Part shown: in pieces, positions 15,017 through 24,743 of the stretch
How positions within the stretch are numbered: the stretch's first letter is position 1
Layout of the letters: the number at the start of each line of letters is the position of its first letter
Origin: Armatimonadota bacterium
GTDB lineage: Bacteria > Armatimonadota > Zipacnadia > Zipacnadales > UBA11051
Assembly (NCBI GenBank): GCA_013178155.1
Contig: JABLXH010000095.1
Span: 1-33,243, forward strand
Direction: 5' to 3'
DNA: 33,243 nt
The notes under the pieces: generated by a model
The model's input: the letters and a program-made list of their open reading frames with translations, nothing else
Database searches by the model: none
Told to the model about the DNA's origin: nothing
Program-made: the position numbers and the translations under genes

Positions 15017-18000
15017 CTACCTCCTCACTGTCCCCCTGGTATGGGCACGCTGGTAGTCGGCTTCGGCTTGCTTGAGCGGGTCAAAGCCTGGGCCGCCGCC
15101 GCGGTGCAGGAAATAGGCCACCGTCGCTGGCGCCGGGTCGCCGGTCGTGAAGCCCACCCCCGCCATGCCGCTGGAGTCCCAGTATCCCAGGTTTTCGTGG
15201 GGCGTCATCGCCACCGCATTCAGGGCCCAGTTGCCAGCCTGGTCCCACGTAGCGTACCACCTGGGTGACGAGTTCCGTCCCGAGAAGTCCTCGGCGTCGC
15301 CGCGGCCGTCAATGGTCGCCCTGTTGCCCTTGTCGTCCTGGATCTGCCCTGTGGCGACATAGTAGGCCCGGCTCATGGTGCCGTAGCGCTCCGGGGAGAG
15401 CGTGGTCACGGTGAAGAAGTCGTCGAAGAACTCGTAGCGTTTGTGGTACGAATGTCCCTTGGGCAGGTTCTTCTTCACCTCGATGATCGTGCAGACCGCG
15501 CCATCGGCGATGACCGTCAACTCGTAGTCGTCGCTCTGCTCAATGACCCAGCCGGTGTCACCGGAGGAGGTCTGGAGGTAGGACAAGATCGGAAGGTCGC
15601 CCAGGGTGACGCCGGTGATGGCCCCTTGCTCGAACTTCACCTGATAGAGCGGCCCCACATACCTGCTTCCCGCCGCGTCCCAGTGCGGTCCGCCGCGAGG
15701 CTCGTGGCGGTCCCGGCTATCGAGGTAGAGCCGGCAGGGCTGGGGGCTACCGGGCGACAGAGGGCCGGGCCACAGGAACACGAGCTCGGCTCCGGCCTCC
15801 CCGGAGACTACCTGGGCCGGCACGGACATCTCGCCGACCAGTACCCTGGGACTGGCGGGATGGGCGGCCACGTCGAGTGAGCATCTCACGAGTGGGCTGT
15901 CTCCGCCGGGCCCCTCGGCGGTCACCTGTAGGTCGAGGTGGCTGTCCCAGCGACTCCAGTCGGGGATGATGGTCACCGTTGCTCTGCGCTGGTTATCGCC
16001 CTCGGTAATCTCGGTGAAACGCGCGTCGCTGTCTACCGTCACCACCAGGGCCAGCGGACCGTCACGACGGGTCGTGTCGAGCTTGAGGTCCACTCGTCGC
16101 GTCTCATAGGGCTTCAGCGTGACCCAGTTGGTAGCCATGACACTGGCGCCGGGCCCCCGGCCGTCCTTGACCGTGACCTTGACGTTCGTGGCAGTTCTGC
16201 CCCCGTAGTTGCGCAGACTGGCCGCGATGGCGAGGGGTTCGCCCTGGCGAACCGGCGGGCGAGGGACGGGCTGGACATCGAGTACTGCCAACTCGGCGCG
16301 GCTGGCGAGCGCGGCGGGGCCGGCCAGCAACCATTGCCGGCATCGTGCGAGCGCGAACCCCAGTACGCCGCCTTGCTGCGAGACCCTGTCTTCCAGCGCC
16401 TCAGACGTCCCCGCGGCACCGACGGGGATCGTCCACCACTCCCCCTCCCCCGCCTCAGGGTACAGCCGTGCAGCCTGCAACTTTACCCACTCGACCCCCT
16501 CCGCCGCGTTGACACGGATGAGACCCTTACCCTCGGTGCGTAGCGTCACCGCGCCGCCGTTGCTGGTCTCGACCAGCCCGGGGATGTTGCCCTCGACATG
16601 GAGATAGCCGGGCGTGCGGATGATGGTGGCGGTCTTCTGGCCGTCGCCACCGGGCTGGAGGATGCGGTACTGCTCGAGCTTCGGGCCCTTGAGGTAGAAG
16701 CCATATTGGGGAAGCACGACGGTCGCGCTCGGGGGAGCACTCCTGCCAACGGTGGACGGCACCGTCAGGGCGTATGGCTTCTCGCCAAAGTTCACCCACA
16801 CCAGCGTCCCGTCGGCGAAGGCGGATTTCTGGACCGCGCGGTCCTCGGTAATGAAGCGGTGCCCGGTCATCTCCTGGAAGCCGATGATCTCATGGGGCTT
16901 GCAGGTGATGCGGTAGCTGTCCAGGAGGCGCTCGCGCAACTGCGGGTCGCTCCAGTTGTAGCTGTAGGGCTGGTTCACCCAGTACAGCGGGACCGTGCCG
17001 TAGAGAATGTTGAAGGCATCCTGCTTGTGCCCCAGGTCGGGCGCAGCGATCCGCAGGTGGCCGGTGCTGTCACCCCAGTACCAAGTCGAGACCACGCAGT
17101 CATGGAAGACCAACTCCCACAGCGGATAGCGGTTGGCCTCGCCCAGACCCCACTCTAGGTACTCCTTGCCGATTTCTTCGCGTTTCTGGGGGATGTTCTC
17201 CCCCACATAGCCCGCCGGCCATGAGTAGAACCCGCCGCTTTGCATGCCCTCCCAGTAGTTGTAGATATCCGCGCCCCACCAGCGGCCATGCTCACCGCCG
17301 AGCACCAGCCCCAGCTCATCGCCGATGTACTTCGCCAACCGTCGGTTATCCAGGCGGTCCTGGGTGAAGTCCTGGGGATGGTCGGGATGGTAGCAGTCGC
17401 GCAGACCAGTGGCGGTGGTCACATCCAGGAAGCGGGCGTTGTACGGGTGCTGCGCCAGGTCGCGCGGCACCCACTTGCGAGCCAGGCGCTCGTACAACGC
17501 ACTGCAGCGCTTCATGAACTGCTTGGGCGGATCATCGTGAGTTAGCCAGGCGGTCATGAAGCTGCCATCGGCGTTCATCACGGCATCGCGTTCGGTCACG
17601 AAGTCGCCATAGACCCCACTGTCGCCCTCATGGGCATCCTCGTAGTTGTCGTAGACACTGATGAGGTATCCCAGGGCCTTGATCTTCTCCATGTCCTCGC
17701 GCGACGACGGCCCGTTGATAAGCATGCGGTCAATGCCCGCCGCCTTGGCCTCCTGGCAGAACTTCAGGTCGGCCCGGCCCCACACATCCGGCGCTCCCAA
17801 CAGTCGCGCCAGGTGCGGCTTGCGCTTCAGCTTCTCGTACTGGGTCACCAGCATGCCGTTAGCTTTGAGGTAGGCCCGGTAGCGTTTGCAGATGCTGACA
17901 TGGCCGCCGGTGGCGGTGAAGGAGTAGCGGTAGGTCCGTGGACGGGCGAACTTCGACTTGACCGCCATGTGCAGAGCCGTCGGTGCCAGCAAGGTCTGCT

Positions 18001-19180
18001 CGCCCACCTTCACCGCTTCCAGCCGCGCCAGGCCGTAGTCGCAGGAAGTGGGCAAGTCCCACTGAAGCAAGTAGCCGATCTCACCGTCGGTTAGGCCCAC
18101 CCAGGGCATGTCCACCCAGGGCGTGCCCCAGGTGCGCCCGCGCCAGGTCATATCGTCGGTGCGCACACCAATGCCATTGCAGTAGGCGGCGCACAGGATG
18201 CGGCCACCCGGTCGGTCCAGAACCAACGGCCGGAAGACTCCGAAGGTGTCCACACGCTGGTCACGGTTGGGAGTGTCCAGCGTGATGACCAGGTCGGGCG
18301 CATCGCCTTGGAGGGCCAGCGTGACCGTGAGCGGCAGGTCCTGGCCGGCGGACTGCACCGTGGTGGCGAAGGACATCGTACCGGGCGCGGCCTTGCCGCC
18401 CACCGGCTTGAGCGCAGGCTCCCTGGTCGCCGGGGCCGCGGGAACCTGACCGTCCGAGCCGGTCAGAACGGCGGTGACAAAGGTGTCGGTGTTGGAGTGC
18501 TGCCAGCCGCCGGGATAGTAGAGCTGTCGCAGGCGGCCCGCACCGTCGCTATCATTTACCCCGACGGCGAAGGGGAAGCGCGTCCCGGGGGCTAGCCTCG
18601 GCAGGGCTGTCGGCGGCAGGTGCGCCTCTGCCTTGTATCCCGACCCGGTGCGCTCCCAGGCCAACCGGGCGCCCTCCACCGGGCCACGTGAGCACCACAG
18701 GTTCGCGCCCCAGTCACCGCCGCGCACGGCGTATTGAACCGCGCCGATCCAGAACTCGACGGAGTCTCTCTCCCACCATTCGGCCTCATCGGGCGCGGGG
18801 AGATGGAGCTGCTGGTCAGTGACTGTCGCCGCGAGATGCAGGCCCTCGTCGCTCCAGCGTAGCTCGACCGTAGCCGACAGGTCCCTGTCATCAGAGGGTG
18901 GCTCGCCCTCGGTCAGCGCATTGGCGGCCAGACCGAGGCGCGTGCCCGTCACCGGGAGAATCTTGAGGGTCTCGGTGACGGCTGCCGCGGCCTCAGGGCC
19001 CCGCCACAGATAGCCCGAGACCTTGTCCAGCACTGACAGCGCGGCCCGGTCAGCATCCACCTCGACCCTCAACGCGGCATTTTCCAGCACCCAGATGCCC
19101 CCTTGCTGGCGTGTGGAGGGCACGGCCCAGAGCGGCGCAGTCCACACCAAAGCTGCACATGCCAACAGAAGCTGACGCAT
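15017..19180 (-). CDS. Giant secreted GH101/GH129-like protein with CBM9-like and CARDB domains
   Basis: A 1387-residue exported protein. A signal peptide (QLLLACAALVWTAPLWA) is followed by a CBM9/DOMON-like sandwich at about 95-240 ('WWERDSVEFWIG', 'YKAEAHLPPTALP', 'VNDSDGAGR'). The central part (about 265-850) resembles DUF5696 and the GH101/GH129 endo-alpha-N-acetylgalactosaminidases: 'CKRYRAYLKANGML', then 'KRKPHLARLLGAPDVW'. Candidate catalytic acids are D586 (ARFLDVTT) and E630 (LGGEHGRWW). A CARDB domain lies near 960-1070 ('LRNYGGRTATNVKVTVKDG'), and a beta-rich C-terminus follows. It probably cuts alpha-linked GalNAc or Gal from exported glycans; specificity is inferred. AGGGAG lies ten bases before the ATG at 19180; GTG at 19189 is a less likely start. 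The upstream stop is 51 bases away. Confidence 0.75.
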   Translation of the reverse strand: MRQLLLACAALVWTAPLWAVPSTRQQGGIWVLENAALRVEVDADRAALSVLDKVSGYLWRGPEAAAAVTETLKILPVTGTRLGLAANALTEGEPPSDDRDLSATVELRWSDEGLHLAATVTDQQLHLPAPDEAEWWERDSVEFWIGAVQYAVRGGDWGANLWCSRGPVEGARLAWERTGSGYKAEAHLPPTALPRLAPGTRFPFAVGVNDSDGAGRLRQLYYPGGWQHSNTDTFVTAVLTGSDGQVPAAPATREPALKPVGGKAAPGTMSFATTVQSAGQDLPLTVTLALQGDAPDLVITLDTPNRDQRVDTFGVFRPLVLDRPGGRILCAAYCNGIGVRTDDMTWRGRTWGTPWVDMPWVGLTDGEIGYLLQWDLPTSCDYGLARLEAVKVGEQTLLAPTALHMAVKSKFARPRTYRYSFTATGGHVSICKRYRAYLKANGMLVTQYEKLKRKPHLARLLGAPDVWGRADLKFCQEAKAAGIDRMLINGPSSREDMEKIKALGYLISVYDNYEDAHEGDSGVYGDFVTERDAVMNADGSFMTAWLTHDDPPKQFMKRCSALYERLARKWVPRDLAQHPYNARFLDVTTATGLRDCYHPDHPQDFTQDRLDNRRLAKYIGDELGLVLGGEHGRWWGADIYNYWEGMQSGGFYSWPAGYVGENIPQKREEIGKEYLEWGLGEANRYPLWELVFHDCVVSTWYWGDSTGHLRIAAPDLGHKQDAFNILYGTVPLYWVNQPYSYNWSDPQLRERLLDSYRITCKPHEIIGFQEMTGHRFITEDRAVQKSAFADGTLVWVNFGEKPYALTVPSTVGRSAPPSATVVLPQYGFYLKGPKLEQYRILQPGGDGQKTATIIRTPGYLHVEGNIPGLVETSNGGAVTLRTEGKGLIRVNAAEGVEWVKLQAARLYPEAGEGEWWTIPVGAAGTSEALEDRVSQQGGVLGFALARCRQWLLAGPAALASRAELAVLDVQPVPRPPVRQGEPLAIAASLRNYGGRTATNVKVTVKDGRGPGASVMATNWVTLKPYETRRVDLKLDTTRRDGPLALVVTVDSDARFTEITEGDNQRRATVTIIPDWSRWDSHLDLQVTAEGPGGDSPLVRCSLDVAAHPASPRVLVGEMSVPAQVVSGEAGAELVFLWPGPLSPGSPQPCRLYLDSRDRHEPRGGPHWDAAGSRYVGPLYQVKFEQGAITGVTLGDLPILSYLQTSSGDTGWVIEQSDDYELTVIADGAVCTIIEVKKNLPKGHSYHKRYEFFDDFFTVTTLSPERYGTMSRAYYVATGQIQDDKGNRATIDGRGDAEDFSGRNSSPRWYATWDQAGNWALNAVAMTPHENLGYWDSSGMAGVGFTTGDPAPATVAYFLHRGGGPGFDPLKQAEADYQRAHTRGTVRR

Positions 19181-19231
19181 GGTCTTCACACTCCCTTTGC
19201 GGGCCGGGCACCGAACCTGCCAACGCCCGTC

Positions 19232-21883
19232 CTACCCCAGGCAGTACACCTTTCCGTCCGAACCGGCGACGAGGATGGACAGCGTGCCATCCCCGTCCAC
19301 ATCGGCCAGTGTGGGTGGTCCAAGATTGCAGGGCATCGGCACGCTCCAGGCAACGCGGCCGACGCCGTCCTCGACCTTCAGGCATAGCACCTGAAGGCCG
19401 GCCGCGCAAACCACCTCGTCCCGGCCGTCGCCATCCACATCACCGGAGGCCAGACCTGAGACACCCGAGGGCTCCGGCACAGGCAGCCGCCACAGGACCT
19501 GGCCTGTTGCCGCATCATAGCAACGCAGGCCGTCGGAATAGGCCCATCCCACGGCCTGCAGCGCCCCAGATTTGTCAAAGCGACCAAAGGCTGGCAGGGT
19601 CCAGGGACTGTGGTCGAGGGCATCCCACCACACCAGGCCGCCGTCGGCCCGGATGAGGCCCGTCATTGAGCGGTTCCCGGTGCCAAAGAAGATGTGCGGC
19701 TGCCCCTGAAGCTGCAGCGCGACCGGAAGGCCCCAGTAGACCGGCTTAGCCGGAACCTCATCCCAGAGCGCGTCGCGAGCGATGATGTCAACACCCGTGG
19801 CGCCCCTCATGATGTAGAGGATGCTGGGGTGCAGGGAGGCGATGTCGTCCAGCCCGTCGCCGTCGAAGTCGGCGATGGCAAACGGGGTGCCACCGACGCC
19901 ACGGTTGCTGATCTGGCGGTCGCGCCGCCAGATGACTTGGCCGTCCACTCCAGACAGCAGGGCTGTCTCCTCGCTATGCATCATGGAGCGACGGAGGGTG
20001 AGGGCCACGTCGAGACGCTTCCGGTCGGTGAAGTGCCCAACCTGCCAGAGGATGAGGCCGCCGGTGTTCCAGTGGGGCAGCCCGCCGGGGATCTCGGGGA
20101 AATCTGTGTGCCATACTTCCTCGCCCGTCACCTGACGGGCCACCAGCCGGGCTGCTCCCGAGGGCGCGGTAGCGGCGTAGATAAGCTGTCGGCGGCCATC
20201 ACCGGCCAGGTCAGTCGCCATCTCTTGGGCCCCCGGCGTCGCGCTGGGCCAGTCCGTCGCCTGTCCCCGACCGGCAACCGCCATCAGACGGCGAGGCGGG
20301 GCGTCACCCGCAGGGGCCTGCAGCAGCACTATCTCCTCGCCGTAGCCCTGGACGGCGATGACGGGCCGGGCCAGGCTGGCGTCGTGGGCTACGGCGACAA
20401 CACCGGCGGCGCCGGCGACCCGGCGAGTCGCAGTCGCCACGACCCGGGCGCCTCTCGCGCGCACCGCCCCGGCCTCGTCTGCAACTGTACGCGCGAGGAT
20501 GGCTCCTGCGGCATCGAGACCCACTGCCGCGAGCCCGGCGCCCTCAGCGGCTGTTACGGTGCCAAGGCGGTCATTCTGCCACCGGCACACCGACAGCCGG
20601 ATCCGGTGGTCAGGCGCCGGCTCGCGGATGACCGCGAGGGCGCTCCCGCCGTCCGCTCGCACCATCACATCGCGCCGCCCGAGGGTCGCGCCGGTGTTGA
20701 CATTCAGCGGGGGGACCGGGTCCCAGGTCTCCCAGGCGGCGTTGGCCCGCTGCCAGACCACGCGCGGCTGGCCCCCGCGCAGGCCTAGCACCTGTATGGT
20801 GTCCCAGGTCGGCAGCCCCTGTGCGGTGGCGTGGACCGTCAGGAGTTCGGCGACGCCGTCGCCGTCCAGGTCGGCCACGCCCTGCAGCACGATGTCCGGA
20901 AGTTCAGCCTTCACGGCGCCCGTCATGCCGTCGTGTATGGTCAGCCACCAACGTTTGTCGCCGGTGTCATTGTATGCGTTGACCATTACCTCTAGCCGGC
21001 CATCGCCGTCCACGTCGGCCACCGGTCGCGGGTGCACGCGCAGGATCTTCTGGGGGTTGGAGATGTCGAGCTCGATCTCCCGCTGCCAAAACAGGGAGAG
21101 CTTGCCGTCTCGATAGCCGAGCACCTCAACATGCTTGGCGAAGTCCGACTGCACCAGGAACTCACTGTGGCCGTCGCCATCGAGGTCCCAGACGCTGAAG
21201 TGACCGTAGCTGCGCCCCGACGTGAAGGGACAGCGATCCTCCACCTCGCCGGTGCGGGCGTTGAGGATCAGCAGTTCCTGCCAGGGTAGCAGGGCGATCT
21301 CCGGTTCGCCATCGGCGTCGAAGTCGCCGACAATGGGGAGGGCACTGAAAAGCATGCGGATGGTGTCACATTGCCAGACCTGCCGCCACTGCCCGTCGCG
21401 CCAGGCATGGCACCAGCCGACGGCGTCCTGCCACTGCCCATTGACCGTCGGCTTGTTGAAGCCGCTCTCGAACTCGATCTTCTCCAGCCCCGGCGTGTCG
21501 GGCAGAACGTCGGCATAGGTGACCTGTGAGTTCGGCTCCCAACGCTGCTGCTTGCCGGCGATCTCGCCGAGGGGTGCGGCCAGGCCCCAGCGCGGATGAG
21601 ATGGATCAGGCTTACTGCCGGTGCTTTCCGCCCTAGCGGCTGTGCCCGGCGCTAACTCAAGAAGCGTCTCGGTGGCCCCGATGAAGGCCTGCCATCGTAC
21701 CGCCGGGACCCTGAGGGCACCACGCAAGGGACTGTGGGCCTGTTGGGTGCCATCGCGCCGGTAACACGGCCACTCGCCAGGTGCCGGAAACGGTGAGGCC
21801 GCTGGTGTCTGCGCCCAGGCGCATGCCGCACCGGCAAGCACACCCAGCAGAATCAGCGCCTGGTCTGGACGCAATCGGCTCAC
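19232..21883 (-). CDS. Secreted FG-GAP/VCBS calcium-loop repeat protein
   Basis: A protein of up to 883 residues with signal peptide QALILLGVLAGAACAWA. It carries seven calcium-binding loops of the integrin-like FG-GAP type: DFDADGEPE, DLDGDGHSE, DVDGDGRLE, DLDGDGVAE, DFDGDGLDD, DVDGDGRDE and DVDGDGTLS. These suggest a beta propeller, perhaps with a PQQ-like segment at the C-terminus ('CYDAATGQVLWRLPVP'). Such proteins bind ligands or surfaces and lack an enzyme motif here. GTG at 21883 overlaps the previous stop by four bases (GTGA) but has no Shine-Dalgarno. TTG at 21874, five bases after GAGGTGA, would remove three residues and is equally likely. It probably anchors or senses glycan for the operon's enzymes, which is inference. 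Confidence 0.82.
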   Translation of the reverse strand: MSRLRPDQALILLGVLAGAACAWAQTPAASPFPAPGEWPCYRRDGTQQAHSPLRGALRVPAVRWQAFIGATETLLELAPGTAARAESTGSKPDPSHPRWGLAAPLGEIAGKQQRWEPNSQVTYADVLPDTPGLEKIEFESGFNKPTVNGQWQDAVGWCHAWRDGQWRQVWQCDTIRMLFSALPIVGDFDADGEPEIALLPWQELLILNARTGEVEDRCPFTSGRSYGHFSVWDLDGDGHSEFLVQSDFAKHVEVLGYRDGKLSLFWQREIELDISNPQKILRVHPRPVADVDGDGRLEVMVNAYNDTGDKRWWLTIHDGMTGAVKAELPDIVLQGVADLDGDGVAELLTVHATAQGLPTWDTIQVLGLRGGQPRVVWQRANAAWETWDPVPPLNVNTGATLGRRDVMVRADGGSALAVIREPAPDHRIRLSVCRWQNDRLGTVTAAEGAGLAAVGLDAAGAILARTVADEAGAVRARGARVVATATRRVAGAAGVVAVAHDASLARPVIAVQGYGEEIVLLQAPAGDAPPRRLMAVAGRGQATDWPSATPGAQEMATDLAGDGRRQLIYAATAPSGAARLVARQVTGEEVWHTDFPEIPGGLPHWNTGGLILWQVGHFTDRKRLDVALTLRRSMMHSEETALLSGVDGQVIWRRDRQISNRGVGGTPFAIADFDGDGLDDIASLHPSILYIMRGATGVDIIARDALWDEVPAKPVYWGLPVALQLQGQPHIFFGTGNRSMTGLIRADGGLVWWDALDHSPWTLPAFGRFDKSGALQAVGWAYSDGLRCYDAATGQVLWRLPVPEPSGVSGLASGDVDGDGRDEVVCAAGLQVLCLKVEDGVGRVAWSVPMPCNLGPPTLADVDGDGTLSILVAGSDGKVYCLG

Positions 21884-24714
21884 CTCGTCGTGTCGTATAC
21901 CTGCACCTCGTCCAGCATTGCCCAGCCCTTGCGCTCCAGACGCAGCCGGACGTAGCGCGCCATTCGCGGGGACATCTCGACGTCCACGAAGGCCACGAGC
22001 GATTCTCTGCCGGCCTCCGGGAGTGATGGCGAGACCGCCACCTCATCGCTCCAGGTCGTGCCGTCCTCGGAGGTACTGACCGCTACGCTCGTGGGGTACC
22101 ACACCCCGCCGTTGCCACCGCCCAGGACGTGCGCTCGTACCAGCGACACACGGGCCGGCGCCAGCAGGTCAACCACGACCTCCGGCGTGGCCTCGCTCCA
22201 GCCCACCACCTTGTTCCAGCCGTCGGCCGGCCGCGAAGTGTCGCCATCAGTCAGGCGAATGCCGTCGTCGGCGTACTTGGCCTCGGACTTCGGCTTCGGC
22301 GCCAGGTGGTAGGACGCCCCCAGGGCCACGTTCTGCCCCCTGACGAGCGCCTCGATCTCACTGAGCATCAGCCAGGCGTTGGATGGAAACACCAGGCGCA
22401 GGTAGCGCACAGCCGTCCCAGGGAGACGCAGGCCCAACCAGGCCAGCTCGTTGACCACGTCGCCCACCGGCTGGCGAAAGACGGTCTCCATCTCAGGCCT
22501 GCCACCGGCCAGCAGCCGCCAGTCTGCACCATCAACCGACCCAAAGACCTGGTAGGTGGCCGGAAACCGCACCGCGGCATAGTCACCTCCCTGGGTGAAG
22601 ACCCGCACGGCCTCGGGCTCCTGCTCTCGGCCGAGGTCCATCGTGACGGTCACGCCCTCACCAAACCAACCCACGGTGCGCCCATCGCTGAAACCGGTCT
22701 CGGTGAGCAGACCATCGGTCAGCTCTCGGCCGCCCGTGTCGTCATACGTCCGCTCATTATCCGGCGCAATGGTGTAGGGCTTGCCCTGGGCCAGATTGGG
22801 GGTGGGGGTCACCTGTGTCTCATCCCAGCCTACACCACGACCGCCGGAGAACTCAAAGCGCACCGTGTCAGCACGGGCGGACGCAAGCGGCAGCTCCAGC
22901 CAGGCGGAACCCTCGCCCGCCGCCTCCGCCCACGCGCTCTCGTAAGCGACATCGTCGCCTGCCAGGGCACTGACGCGACAGCGAGGCGCGCCCGCGTCAG
23001 GCGTCCAGCTCACATGCACCCGGGCTTGCTGCAGGACCCACGCTTCGTTCAGATGCAGCGTCGCGCTCCCACCATTGTCGGCGAACCGCAAAGTACCGGG
23101 CTGGTCTGCGCCCGCGGCGAGCTTGCCGTCAGTCAGCAGCGTCACCGCCTCTACTGCCGGAACTCCCACGGGCTCACCCGCGACCTCTCCGGGCGCCCCC
23201 CACAGGAGGTGCGGAGCCGGGAACATGACCACCTCGTCAACCCCCACCTCGGCCCCCTCCGGGGCCGTCAGCGTGATGCGCACCGCCCGCGCGAAGTGTG
23301 GTTTGCAGGTAACCAGAACAAACCCCTGACTCCACCCCGCGCGCGAAACCAGTTCCGGGCACGCAGCTTCAGACACGCGGGCATACGCACCATCGCCGCC
23401 GCTCGTCTCCACCTGGACGGCGAGCGGGCGAGAGGGCTGCCCCCCGTCGCGTGCGGCGACATGCACCCGCACATCGCCCACAATCTGTCCGGGGCCGAGG
23501 TCCAGTTCGATGACGGCCGGGCTCTTGGCAGTCATCACTCGTTCCGGCCGCTCGCCCCGGGTCAGCCACACGCCATCGGTCAGCTTTGGCGCCGGCTGAC
23601 CGTTCAGCGTACAGGGCGCACCCTCGCACAGCGAGACGACGCGCCGCTGGTAAGTGCCCTTGTGGAAACGGTATAGGTCGTCATAGAGCCGGTTAGCGTC
23701 GCGCAGGTCGCTGTGGTAGAGCCTGGCGATGAAGTCCTCGGCCTGGTAATACGCCCGGACCGCGCCATTCATGTACCCATCCAGCTCGTCTACGCCGTGG
23801 TTCAGGTACAACTGCAGGTTCAGCCGCTTGCCGGGGCTGACCTCAGTGTTGGTGTCCAGCTCCATCTCCACACCCAGACCGTGGTCGCGGCTGAGATTGG
23901 CGTTGTGAGTCAGCCGCCCCTCGTCGGGCACAACCGCGCCAGCGGGGTTCTTCATGAAGGCGTAGTTCGGCTGCATGACGACGAAGTCGAAACCCAGGTC
24001 GCGCCAGCGGTCGAAACCGCCGGCACGGAACCACGGGATCCAGTGCAGGCCGTAGCCTTTGCTGTGGCAGTAGGCAGCCGTGTCCTTGCAAACCTGTTCG
24101 TCCTCGCCGTAGACCCCCTCGTTCATCCAGTAGAAGCCCCAGAGTCTGAGATGCGGGTAGGCTTCTGGCCTCCAGCGCGCCAGCACCGTGTCCACAGCCC
24201 AGCGGAAGGCCTTCAGGCGGTCCGCGTCCCGGGAGCAGTCCTCGGGCTGGCCGTCGCCGTCCACATCGCCGAAATCCCTCATGGTCGGCGCCAGGTGAGG
24301 GATCATGATGATAACCGGGCAGACCTGGTCAGTGTCGCCAAGCTGCCGGCCCACTTCCTCGACGCAGGCGTTCAGCGCCGCCAGGTTCTGGTCCGGCGCG
24401 AAGAGCAGGTCGAAGTAGAAGTCCCAGTCGGCCTTGGTCGCCGAGCCAAAGGCGTAGGACCCGCCCGAGGGCGCCCCGCCGAACATCAGGAAGAGCCACG
24501 AGTCGTAGAACCAGTCCACCGGCTTGCCGCCCTGCTGCTTGTCGAGGTAGGCCACGTAGGGCAGGAAGGCCGCCTGCTTCCAGGCATCGCGGCCCATGTA
24601 GGCCAGCATGATGTCCCGCATGCCGCCGGACTGCGGGGAGTCTGGCGGGCAGTAGTCGGCCTGAGAACAAACGATGGTGACCAACAGGAGTGCCAACAGG
24701 GACAGACGACGCAT
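21880..24714 (-). CDS. Secreted DUF4855 protein with F5/8-type C domains
   Basis: A 944-residue exported protein. The signal peptide is RRLSLLALLLVTIVCSQA. Residues 20-360 match DUF4855, a putative TIM-barrel family: 'MRDIMLAYMGRDAW', 'DWFYDSWLFLMF', 'DWDFYFDLLF', 'RLWGFYWMNEGVYG' and 'LGFDFVVMQPNYAF'. E in FYWMNEG and E in VEMELDTN are candidate catalytic acids. A DVDGDGQPED calcium loop is inserted near residue 150. After that come beta-sandwich domains, the last two being discoidin (F5/8 type C)-like: one from about 640 (NLAQGKPYTI...LSEIEAL) and one from about 795 (NVALGASYHL...LDEVQVY). These usually bind glycans. GAGGTGA lies four bases before the ATG at 24714. It overlaps the next gene's start. 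Confidence 0.83.
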   Translation of the reverse strand: MRRLSLLALLLVTIVCSQADYCPPDSPQSGGMRDIMLAYMGRDAWKQAAFLPYVAYLDKQQGGKPVDWFYDSWLFLMFGGAPSGGSYAFGSATKADWDFYFDLLFAPDQNLAALNACVEEVGRQLGDTDQVCPVIIMIPHLAPTMRDFGDVDGDGQPEDCSRDADRLKAFRWAVDTVLARWRPEAYPHLRLWGFYWMNEGVYGEDEQVCKDTAAYCHSKGYGLHWIPWFRAGGFDRWRDLGFDFVVMQPNYAFMKNPAGAVVPDEGRLTHNANLSRDHGLGVEMELDTNTEVSPGKRLNLQLYLNHGVDELDGYMNGAVRAYYQAEDFIARLYHSDLRDANRLYDDLYRFHKGTYQRRVVSLCEGAPCTLNGQPAPKLTDGVWLTRGERPERVMTAKSPAVIELDLGPGQIVGDVRVHVAARDGGQPSRPLAVQVETSGGDGAYARVSEAACPELVSRAGWSQGFVLVTCKPHFARAVRITLTAPEGAEVGVDEVVMFPAPHLLWGAPGEVAGEPVGVPAVEAVTLLTDGKLAAGADQPGTLRFADNGGSATLHLNEAWVLQQARVHVSWTPDAGAPRCRVSALAGDDVAYESAWAEAAGEGSAWLELPLASARADTVRFEFSGGRGVGWDETQVTPTPNLAQGKPYTIAPDNERTYDDTGGRELTDGLLTETGFSDGRTVGWFGEGVTVTMDLGREQEPEAVRVFTQGGDYAAVRFPATYQVFGSVDGADWRLLAGGRPEMETVFRQPVGDVVNELAWLGLRLPGTAVRYLRLVFPSNAWLMLSEIEALVRGQNVALGASYHLAPKPKSEAKYADDGIRLTDGDTSRPADGWNKVVGWSEATPEVVVDLLAPARVSLVRAHVLGGGNGGVWYPTSVAVSTSEDGTTWSDEVAVSPSLPEAGRESLVAFVDVEMSPRMARYVRLRLERKGWAMLDEVQVYDTTR

Positions 24715-24743
24715 CACGTCACCTCACGAAGCCATACGTCCGA

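Noticed and set aside
22129-23676. 515-codon plus-strand open frame, and similar ones at 23713-24747, 12318-13244 and 8733-9653
   Set aside because: All are antisense to well-supported minus-strand genes and result from high GC at codon position three.
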